Shown: positions 43,968 to 50,287 of the stretch, in pieces
Layout: every line of letters begins with the position of its first letter
Position numbering within the stretch: the stretch's first letter is position 1
Assembly: GCA_020831525.1 (NCBI GenBank)
Contig: JAFIGH010000029.1
Location: 1-51,737, forward strand
Direction of reading: 5' to 3'
Source: Opitutales bacterium
GTDB taxonomy: Bacteria > Verrucomicrobiota > Verrucomicrobiia > Opitutales > Oceanipulchritudinaceae
Length of the DNA stretch: 51,737 nucleotides
Position numbers and translations under genes: made by a program
Notes under the pieces: model-generated
Told to the model about the DNA's origin: nothing
Seen by the model: the letters and a program-made list of their open reading frames with translations, nothing else
Database searches by the model: none

Positions 43968-44016
43968 CCCATCTGCGCTCTCCGCGCGATCTGCGGTTCA
44001 GAAACACCGAGTCCAA
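43968..44016. repeat. Dispersed repeat A, partial copy
   Basis: CCCATCTGCGCTCTCCGCGC and GATCTGCGGTTCAGAAACAC match the first half of repeat A. The second half (CACCGCAGATTTC) is missing. It lies between the ParE and GxxExxY genes. Confidence 0.7.
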
Positions 44017-44079
44017 TAAAGCTTTCAACGGACGATTTGCCTCGAACAAAGACCGCCTTTTCGCCATGGAAGACAGGAT

Positions 44080-44454
44080 ATGGAAGATGAGAATGCCGAA
44101 CTCACCGAAACGATTATTGGAAGTGCCATGACCGTGCTGAACACCCTGAAGCCGGGACTGGACGAGAAACTCTATGAACGGGCACTGATCATCGAACTTG
44201 GCAAACAGGGTATATGCTGTGACGCTCAAAAGTCTCACGACGTTTACTATGACGGCGTGCTCATTGGCTCACTGGTCCCGGATTTGATTGTCGAGGATCG
44301 GGTCATTGTCGACCCCAAGGTGGTATCGGCGTTCAACGAGACCCACATCGCGCAGATGCTGGGATACCTCAACATCACCGGCCTCCGGACGGCCCTGCTC
44401 TTGAATTTCAAATACGCTAAAATCGGGATCAAACGGGTCTCGAAATCCCGCTAG
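44080..44454 (+). CDS. GxxExxY protein (PD-(D/E)XK-like fold)
   Basis: 124 residues. The name-giving motif is GLDEKLY (residues about 27-33). Other family segments are ALIIELGKQGI, DLIVEDRVIVDPKVV (nuclease-like core, with Asp-Pro-Lys instead of the usual Glu-x-Lys), AQMLGYLNITGLRTALLLNF. Members are small proteins found singly in accessory DNA; activity is unproven. It is bordered by copies of repeat A on both sides. Confidence 0.87.
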   Translation: MEDENAELTETIIGSAMTVLNTLKPGLDEKLYERALIIELGKQGICCDAQKSHDVYYDGVLIGSLVPDLIVEDRVIVDPKVVSAFNETHIAQMLGYLNITGLRTALLLNFKYAKIGIKRVSKSR

Positions 44455-44485
44455 GAAAGATGCAAACCCGTTCAACAAAGCCGAG

Positions 44486-44762
44486 CCAAAGGATTTCCCC
44501 ACCGCAGATTTCGCGGAAAACGCAGAGACTTATCCACCGCACCCGATCCAAGTCCACCCCATCTGCGCTCTCCGCGCAATCTGCGGTTCAACACCGAGCC
44601 CAAGGATTTCTCCACCGCAGATTTCGCAGAGAACGCAGAGACTCACCAACCGCATCTGTCCAAGTCCACCCCATCTGCGCTCTCCGCGCAATCTGCGGTT
44701 CAACACCGAGCCCAAGAATTTCTCCACCGCAGATTTCACAGAGAACGCAGAGACTCACCAAC
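44486..44762. repeat. Repeat A, tandem array of about 2.4 units of 112-113 bases
   Basis: The marker CACCGCAGATTTC starts at 44500, 44613 and 44725, giving units of 113 and 112 bases. Between markers come ACGCAGAGACT, CCACCCCATCTGCGC, TCTCCGCGCAATCTGCGG and CACCGAGCCCAA. This fills the 364-base gap between the GxxExxY gene and the convergent PcfJ-like gene. I see no gene in it. Confidence 0.85.
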
Positions 44763-44818
44763 CACGCGTGGTAGCGGCGTTCCGTCGAATCAAGTCCAAA
44801 AGCCTAAGGATTGTATTC

Positions 44819-46282
44819 TCAGCAAAGACCCCGCACGCCATGAAGGAGGCACCATTCATTGAGTGCGTTCACGAGGGGCTCGGACGGCGGGGTATTGCCG
44901 TCGCCCGATGCTTCATAGACCGCCCATGCCTCGTTGGCATCGCTCCGGGAAAAATAGACGAGGGCCTCCTCCGGGCCCTTGCGGAAGACGGCGAAAGCAC
45001 CGTTTCCTGCAAGAATTGCGGGAATGTAAGCACACACACTTTTCAAACCGGCGAGACAGTTCCGTAAGCGTTCGCCGGCGTCGCGAATTTCCGCACAGGA
45101 TGTCAGAGGAACGAGGTTCGCGCTCGCCGGGAAGGGAAACGGCAGACCCGTATCGACGGAAATCGGGTAATTCCTCAACACCTCCCGTTCAGCTCTTTCC
45201 CGAAGCGCCTGCCCCATGCGGCGCAGGCGGCGCGGAGAGCGGATGCCGCCCAAGGCCACGGGCGCCAACCGGCCCGCCCGCACCTCCTCCAAGAGCATCG
45301 CGAAATCCATTTTCAGTTCCCGGACCCGCGGATCACCGCATGGCCAAGCCGGTTGCTGTAGTTCCCTGAGTAAGTCAAGGTGCGGCACAATGTCGTGCAT
45401 GAGAAAGTCGAGGATGTCATTGCTGATGGGTGTCTCCAGTCGCATGAGGGTCTCGAAGGTCTCCTTTCGTCCAAAGACATTCTGCAGGCGGGAGAGAATG
45501 TCGCTTCCGGTACGGAAGGGCGTGTGCGGGCGGAAGCCGTCCAACCGCAGGCGGAGACAGTCCATGTGAAGGCGGCGCAAGACCGTCAATGTCCCCCGCC
45601 GCCGGGGCAGGCGAAGAAAGTGAACGGCAAGCCAAAGCGGACCCATCTTGACAACGCTATCCCAATCGGAACCCCGGATCCCGCGCTGACCGTTCTCGCG
45701 AAGCATGCGGTCGGCGACCAGCCAGGCCAACTGCGGGTGTGCGGCCAAGAGTGTCTGGAATCCGGCAACGGCACAGGCCGCCGCAAGGGAGAACCGCCCC
45801 TCGGTGAAGCGCCAGCGGGCCACGGCTTCGAGTACGGTAGAGGGAAACGTCTCGCTGAATGAGCGCAAGCGCGCGCCGAAGTCACCGTTGATACCCAAAT
45901 CCGCAAGCACATCCGACTGCGGATAATCGTAGGGATCGGAGGCCCGGTCCATGTCTTTCCTAGTGGGCAGCGCTTGCTCCAGCGCCGGGGAAAGGATGCA
46001 TCCATCGGCCCACGACACATGATCGATCCCGTCCCGGCCTTCGAGTACCACACTTGCATCGGGCCACGGACTGACGACAAGCGGACCGCTGCCGATTTCC
46101 GACGCCCGAATCCGCACAGTGAGATCGTCCCGCCACTCAACTGCGGTGAAATGTATACCGCTCAGCCGGCGCAAAGACCCGTTGATGCACGACCAGAACG
46201 CCTCAGGCGCGGGCAGGCACGCCGGATCCACCGCCCGCGTATCCGGCGGCGGCAACTGTCTCCATGAAAGCTCCGTCAGCAT
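44819..46282 (-). CDS. PcfJ-like domain protein 1
   Basis: 487 residues from MLTELSWRQLPPP at 46282; in-frame ATGs at 46303 and 46315 exist, but the upstream frame is not conserved in the sister gene. A helical N-terminal part of about 350 residues (FSETFPSTVLEAVARWRF, AAACAVAGFQTLLAAHPQLAWL, TVLRRLHMDCL) is followed by a PcfJ-like C-terminus: LTSCAEIRDAGERLRNCLAGLKSV, FAVFRKGPEEALVYF, VYEASGDGN and a final NALNEWCLLHG. PcfJ proteins are known from conjugative plasmids and have no settled function. It lies just after the sister gene on the same strand, so they are probably co-transcribed. Confidence 0.72.
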   Translation of the reverse strand: MLTELSWRQLPPPDTRAVDPACLPAPEAFWSCINGSLRRLSGIHFTAVEWRDDLTVRIRASEIGSGPLVVSPWPDASVVLEGRDGIDHVSWADGCILSPALEQALPTRKDMDRASDPYDYPQSDVLADLGINGDFGARLRSFSETFPSTVLEAVARWRFTEGRFSLAAACAVAGFQTLLAAHPQLAWLVADRMLRENGQRGIRGSDWDSVVKMGPLWLAVHFLRLPRRRGTLTVLRRLHMDCLRLRLDGFRPHTPFRTGSDILSRLQNVFGRKETFETLMRLETPISNDILDFLMHDIVPHLDLLRELQQPAWPCGDPRVRELKMDFAMLLEEVRAGRLAPVALGGIRSPRRLRRMGQALRERAEREVLRNYPISVDTGLPFPFPASANLVPLTSCAEIRDAGERLRNCLAGLKSVCAYIPAILAGNGAFAVFRKGPEEALVYFSRSDANEAWAVYEASGDGNTPPSEPLVNALNEWCLLHGVRGLC

Positions 46283-47819
46283 ACTCGTATCGGCCCTGAA
46301 CATCTGTCTCGCCATCGACCCGGATCATTGTTGCACGGACGCATCCCCATTGTGAAAAGCCGTACCGTCGCCTCGGGACCTCTGCCTTGGTATAATTCCC
46401 TGCGCACGGCACCAATCATCAACCGCACGCAGGATTCCCGCATCAAGTTGGGTGCGGTTGGGACCTCCAATCTCATCGGGGACCCACCGGCCGCTCTCAT
46501 CCTTTCGAAAAAATACGAGTGCTTCAGCCCCTCCCTTGCAAAAGATCGCGACCGCTCCCGTTCCATCGGCAAGCCTGCGCAAATACGGGAGCGCTCCAAG
46601 CGCGCTGCCAAGACAGTTATTGAAACGTGCGCCTACCGCAAGGATCTCTGACCGGGTGCGCAACGGAAGGACGCCCGGGGTCTCCGCGAAGGGAAAGTCG
46701 ATCGGGGTGTCCATAGCCAACGGACACCTGCTAAGAGCGCGCTCTTCATCGCGGCGCTCCTCCTCGCTTTGTATCCGCAGAATTCGACGCGGAGAGCGGA
46801 TGGCACCTAAATCGACGCCCTCAAGCCGCCCCAATTCAACCCGGACGGCGAGTTCCATGTAGGATGTGGAAGCCTGTCGCAATGCAGTGCGCCCATCCTT
46901 CGACTCTTCACCCATTTGCTGCAAGGCACGAAGAAAAACCAGATTCGGGACAAACCGGTTTTCGAGCAGGCAAAGAAGCTCGTTGCGGATGGGTGCCCCG
47001 AGGCGCAGGATTGCCGCGCGGCTCGCGCTGCGGGCGAAGACCTTGCGCAACGATTCGAGCAGACCGTCAGCAAAGAAACAATTCAGATGCAGCCGACGCA
47101 AAACAGCCAGCGTTCCCCGACCACGGGGCAGCCCCAGAAACGCCGACGCCAACCAGAGAGGCCCTTTGCGAACATAGGCTTCCCATGCAGTTGGTTCAAT
47201 GCCCCGTCCGCCGCAGTTGCGGAGAATCCGGTCGGCCACAAGCCAGGCGAGCTGGGGATGGGTGTTGAGCAGGCTGCGGAAGCCCGGCACACCGCAGGCC
47301 GCCGCCAAGGCGAACCGACCGGACTCGACGGGCCAGCGGGCCACATCTTCCAAAATTCCCGGCGGAAAGGATTCACTGAATGCGCCGCTGCGGGCTGCGG
47401 CAGAACGGCTTATCTGCAAATCCGCCAGAATGTCGGCAGTGCAGGGATCACCGGAAGAGGCATCCTCCGTCGGATCCTTGATGGCTCGCAACCCCCGCGC
47501 CAAGGCCGGGGTCAGTATCAGCCCGTCGAGAAACTGAAGGTCAGTGGGCAGCCCACGCTTATCCGGAACGACACACGCCTTCGGCCATGGCTTCACCCAC
47601 ATCCGGTGCCGACCGTTCGGGGAACCGATCCTTAACCGGTCACCCTCCAAACACTCCGTCGTCGCGCGGTCCCATAGACACTTCATCGCAGACCGTTGCC
47701 AGCTCCACGACTCGTCCGCCGACGGCAGGCACGCCGGATCCACCGCCCGCGTATCCGGCGGCGGCAGCTGTCTCCATGAAAGCTCCGTCAGCATACTCGT
47801 ATCGGCCCGAACATCTGTC
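46212..47819. repeat. Near-identical 97-nt start blocks of two diverged genes
   Basis: 46212-46308 (97 nt) and 47724-47819 (96 nt) differ by one substitution and one missing base. Each block covers the first ~24 codons (MLTELSWRQLPPP…DPACLP) plus about 26 bases upstream. Beyond the blocks the two genes are only moderately similar. The missing base lies upstream of the shared ATG. Confidence 0.85.
46325..47794 (-). CDS. PcfJ-like domain protein 2
   Basis: 489 residues from MLTELSWRQLPPP at 47794. This start was chosen because it lies in the block shared with the sister gene, and the longer open frame upstream differs there by a one-base shift. The helical N-terminal part parallels the sister (FSESFPPGILEDVARWPV, AAACGVPGFRSLLNTHPQLAWL, AVLRRLHLNC). 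The C-terminus is PcfJ-like: LRTRSEILAVGARFNNCLGSAL, VAIFCKGGAEALVFF, DEIGGPNRTQL and VDDWCRAQG. Its stop is 42 bases before the ATG of the sister gene. Confidence 0.72.
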   Translation of the reverse strand: MLTELSWRQLPPPDTRAVDPACLPSADESWSWQRSAMKCLWDRATTECLEGDRLRIGSPNGRHRMWVKPWPKACVVPDKRGLPTDLQFLDGLILTPALARGLRAIKDPTEDASSGDPCTADILADLQISRSAAARSGAFSESFPPGILEDVARWPVESGRFALAAACGVPGFRSLLNTHPQLAWLVADRILRNCGGRGIEPTAWEAYVRKGPLWLASAFLGLPRGRGTLAVLRRLHLNCFFADGLLESLRKVFARSASRAAILRLGAPIRNELLCLLENRFVPNLVFLRALQQMGEESKDGRTALRQASTSYMELAVRVELGRLEGVDLGAIRSPRRILRIQSEEERRDEERALSRCPLAMDTPIDFPFAETPGVLPLRTRSEILAVGARFNNCLGSALGALPYLRRLADGTGAVAIFCKGGAEALVFFRKDESGRWVPDEIGGPNRTQLDAGILRAVDDWCRAQGIIPRQRSRGDGTAFHNGDASVQQ

Positions 47820-47940
47820 CCGCGTCTCTTACGAGCGGGTGCAAGAATGCCAAATCCGCCCGCCCGAACCGGATCCGCACGGCTTGCACACCCGCGGAAC
47901 CCGTCCTTTCCTCGATTTCTAATCCAGCTGCAGACCAACC

Positions 47941-48117
47941 ATGCCCTCTATCTTCACCAGAATTCTTCGCGGGGAAGCTCCCGCCAGCATCGTCCAACGT
48001 GACACCGTGGTAGCCGTCTTTCTCGACATCGCACCGCTTTCGGAAGGGCATTGTCTGGTAGTTCCGGTTCAGGAAACGGCACACCTTGCGGACCTACCGC
48101 CGCAAACCCTGGTCCAC
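47941..48117 (+). pseudogene. HIT-family protein truncated by repeat A
   Basis: The first 59 residues are a good HIT start: SIFTRILRGEAPASIVQRD, VAVFLDIAPLSEGHCLVVP and HLADLPPQTLVH. The similarity stops at about 48117, where a copy of repeat A begins. The frame runs on through the repeat to 48261 as nonsense. The catalytic His triad (HxHxH), normally near residue 100, is missing and is not found downstream, so the protein cannot act as a nucleotide hydrolase. Confidence 0.82.
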
Positions 48118-48235
48118 TTTATCTGCGCTCTCTGCGCTATCTGCGGTTCCAAAAGCCGAGCCCAAGGAAAGTTTCACCGCAGATTTCTCAGAGAACGCAG
48201 ATACTCGTCCACCGCATCCAATCCACGTCCACCTC
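48118..48235. repeat. Dispersed repeat A, copy at the HIT truncation
   Basis: It carries ATCTGCGCTCTCTGCGCTAT, CTGCGGTTCC, CCGAGCCCAAGG, TTCACCGCAGATTTCTCAGA and the end CCACCGCATCCAATCCA, the same order as 38584-38709. It begins within a base or two of the last HIT codon. Confidence 0.8.
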
Positions 48236-48251
48236 ATCCACCACCCGCAGA

Positions 48252-49031
48252 ATGCCCCTGAACACCGCTATCGAAATCGAAACGGATACCTGCCTGCTGC
48301 TTTTCGATCCCCACGAAAACAGCGCTTGGCTCAACCGCGTCCTCGAGTGCGAAGCCGACCGGTGCTCTCATTTTCTCCTCGGCGGTGATTACTTTGACCC
48401 GCGCGGAGACGAAATCGACGGCGCGAGGGCCATGGCCCGCCGCCTCCTTGAACTGCGCGAACGCTTCGGGGAACGCCTCACCCTTCTCCTCGGCAATCAC
48501 GACATCCCCTACCTGTGGGCTTTACCATGGGTCCGCCGACAGCAATCGCCGCGCCGTGCAAACGCACCGCGCTTTCTCCCCGCCGACTTCTCACCCTCGA
48601 AGGCCAAGCGGATCGGTAAGATCCTCGACGACGAGTTCTGGCGTGAATGCCGCCTCTTCCAGAAAGTCAACGGCTGGCTCGTCAGCCATGCCGGTGTCGT
48701 CCCGGCCCACTGGCCGGTCGCGCCTTCGCCCGAGGCCGCGCTCATGAGCATCGACCGGAGAGCCCGGCACGCCCTTGCCAACCTCCACCTCGAAGCCGAC
48801 CCCCTCCTCCTGCCCGGTGTCGCGCGCGGCGGAGACACCCCCGCGCCCGGGCTCACCTGGGCCGACTGGTATGAGGAATTTGAGGACGCGCTTCCCTACC
48901 CACAGATCGTCGGTCACACATCCCGGCACAATGTTGCCCGCCAACGCGGACGCTCATGGTGCCTCGACGGTGCCCGCACCCTCTACGGACGCCTCCACCG
49001 CAACGGTCGCCTTGAGGTAGAGGAAGCGTGA
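48252..49031 (+). CDS. Calcineurin-like metallophosphoesterase
   Basis: 259 residues from the start MPLNTAIEIE at 48252, placed just after the repeat. Metal-binding motifs are visible in order: LLFDPHEN (a variant of DxH), LGGDYFDPRG (GDxxD-like), LLLGNHDIPYLW (GNHD), WLVSHAGVVPAHW (GH/SHAG) and IVGHTSRHNVA (GHT). It belongs with phosphatases of the Ser/Thr or Ap4A-hydrolase-like type. Substrate unknown. Because repeat A sits just upstream, its promoter may have been replaced or supplied by the repeat. Confidence 0.85.
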   Translation: MPLNTAIEIETDTCLLLFDPHENSAWLNRVLECEADRCSHFLLGGDYFDPRGDEIDGARAMARRLLELRERFGERLTLLLGNHDIPYLWALPWVRRQQSPRRANAPRFLPADFSPSKAKRIGKILDDEFWRECRLFQKVNGWLVSHAGVVPAHWPVAPSPEAALMSIDRRARHALANLHLEADPLLLPGVARGGDTPAPGLTWADWYEEFEDALPYPQIVGHTSRHNVARQRGRSWCLDGARTLYGRLHRNGRLEVEEA

Positions 49032-49256
49032 GAACGGCTCACGATAACGACCTCCTTACACAGGGCGCCCTCAGCGACACAGCGGGACTGCATTTATGCG
49101 GTCCCGCGGCCTTTGGAGGATCGAGCGCGATCGCTTCGCCCAAACGCCTCGGCCTTCGCCAACACACAACACCGGGGGCCATGATGGGCACCCGGCTACG
49201 GCGAAGCATGGCCCTCCAGCCTTTGCCCACCGGCTTCTCCCGAATCCCCTGAAAAT

Positions 49257-49331
49257 TGGTAGGGCGACAGGGACTTGAACCCTGTTCGCAGGCGCCACAG
49301 GCCTGAGCTTCACCATCAAAGCTTTCGCCCC
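49257..49331 (-). tRNA. tRNA-like gene with GTG (His) anticodon, atypical core
   Basis: 75 nt with encoded CCA. Acceptor GGGGCGA pairs with TCGCCCT (one G-T pair). The anticodon stem is CAGGC/GCCTG with loop CTGTGGC (anticodon GTG), and the T arm is CAGGG-TTCAAGT-CCCTG. The D arm can pair GCTT with AAGC around TGATGGTG. Odd points: positions 8-9 are AA instead of U8, position 14 is T instead of A, position 21 is G instead of A, and the discriminator is A73 with no G-1:C73 pair, the main identity element of bacterial tRNA-His. It starts 9 nt after the stop of the HisRS-like gene on the same strand, so the two are co-transcribed. Confidence 0.8.
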
Positions 49332-49340
49332 ATAAAAATC

Positions 49341-49977
49341 TTACATACGCTGACCGCTTCGTTTGAGGAGCAACTCCAAACGCTCCAGGCCGAGGGCCCA
49401 GCCGGCCCCGCCCGCATAGGCACCGCCGCCGAGGAGTTGCTTGCGGTTGCCCGTTGCCCGGATTTCGAAGGTCCCGGCGGTCGTTGCGTAAAGGTTGAGC
49501 CCGCGCTCGACGCTGTCCTCCAGCGCCCAGCCCTCGTCGCCGAGGAGTTCCCGGAACAACCGAAGGGCATCTTTGCGCACGGCCTTGCGGCAATCAGCCG
49601 CATTTTCACCGAGGAACTCGACCCCGATCTGAGTGAACTCGCGCAGGCGCTCGGCATCGGTCGTTGTCTCCTCGCGGAAGCAGCGTGTCACGTAATACAC
49701 CCGGTCACAGCCGAGGGCCCGCGCCCCCATCGCACGCACATAATTCGTTACTTCGGGAACCAGGGCCATGCCCCCTTCGAGGCGGAACATGCGGTTCTCC
49801 GTGCCCTGTGTGCAGGCATCAAAGAGGTCCGCCCGCACAAGGACGGGAACTTCCAAAAACCGATAACCCCAAGCTTCCAACCAGGACCGGATACGGTCAA
49901 TGAAGACACCTCCGGCGGAGGGAATCGTTCACATCGGCGGCGCGGACACCGCGCGGACTTGCGCTTGTGGTCTTCAT
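49341..49977 (-). CDS. Minimal HisRS-like class II synthetase core, made by a +1 frameshift
   Basis: Frame 0 starts at ATG 49977 (GAAAGG upstream) and encodes 26 residues with the HisRS-type opening SPRGVRAADVNDSLRRR before TGA at 49899. The remaining 185 codons lie in the +1 frame to TAA at 49341; joined, the product has 211 residues and aligns to the HisRS N-terminus without a gap across the joint. Visible features are WLEAWGYRFLEVP (motif 1 region), VPEVT (73-77), motif 2 CFREE…LREFTQIGVEFLG (Arg101, Gln116, Glu120), ERGLN (157-161, equal to HisRS RGLDYY) and motif 3 GGGAYAGGAGWALGLERL (Arg199). The insertion domain and C-terminal anticodon-binding domain of normal HisRS (about 420 residues) are absent. 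HisZ is the main alternative. A decayed gene is possible if the shift is a mutation. Confidence 0.78.
49896..49914 (-). promoter_or_regulatory. Candidate programmed +1 frameshift site, prfB-like
   Basis: Read on the minus strand, the site is CGG AGG TGT CTT CAT TGA C. A Shine-Dalgarno-like GGAGG lies three bases before the codon CTT, the same spacing as in the RF2 (prfB) signal AGG GGG TAT CTT TGA C. Here a His codon CAT stands between CTT and the stop. A +1 slip of tRNA-Leu from CTT to TTC keeps good pairing and continues as ATT GAC. Confidence 0.6.
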
Positions 49978-50090
49978 GAGCCTTTCGGTTTCTGGGGCTT
50001 CGAAGCCGGATGTCAAGGTGATTTCAGGAAATGATCACGAGGGCATTGCATTGCGTTTGCGTTGAAAACGTTCCACCTTGGCATGCTCGG

Positions 50091-50252
50091 TCACAAGTGC
50101 GCCCTTCGAATGGCCCGCATCAGCTTTGCCATAAGCTGTTCGAGATCAGAAGGATCCCAGCTTGGCGGCAAAATGCACAACTCGACCCTAACCTGTCGCG
50201 CAGGATACGCCGCGCGCAACCTCGCATGGAGCACCCTTCTTTCCGTCTCCAT
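50091..50252 (-). CDS. Small ORF between PcfJ-like and HisRS-like genes
   Basis: 53 codons from ATG at 50252 to TGA at 50091. The product METERRVLHARLRAAYPARQ… continues with ILPPSWDPSDLEQLMAKLMR and ends RRAHL. It looks helical and basic, with no known domain. The start is 36 bases after the PcfJ-like stop, and the frame is on the same strand as the HisRS-like gene. In-frame stops just upstream limit it. It may be a real small partner gene or a chance frame. Confidence 0.4.
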   Translation of the reverse strand: METERRVLHARLRAAYPARQVRVELCILPPSWDPSDLEQLMAKLMRAIRRAHL

Positions 50253-50287
50253 TCCGATGGCGATGACTAACTATGAACACGTTGCTT

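Noticed and set aside
44486-44762. CRISPR array
   Set aside because: Units of 112-113 bases are almost fully repeated with no variable spacers, and no cas genes are present.
44460-44774. Small frames with CALRAICG-type repeats
   Set aside because: They are translations of repeat A; the same peptide arises wherever the repeat lies.
49070-49256. Gene downstream of the tRNA-like sequence
   Set aside because: The frame beginning near 49210 on the minus strand is Arg/Pro-rich, resembles common palindromic GC-rich repeat DNA and shows no domain.
49341-49880. HisZ (histidine biosynthesis regulatory subunit)
   Set aside because: HisZ is larger and works with short HisG; no hisG or other his gene is near, and catalytic-type motif 2 and 3 arginines are kept here. 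Not fully excluded.
49341-49899. Start of the HisRS-like gene at ATT 49901 with GGAGGT six bases upstream
   Set aside because: The spacing is good and ATT starts exist (infC), but it would discard the HisRS-like segment SPRGVR…SLRRR that aligns without a gap in the upstream frame.
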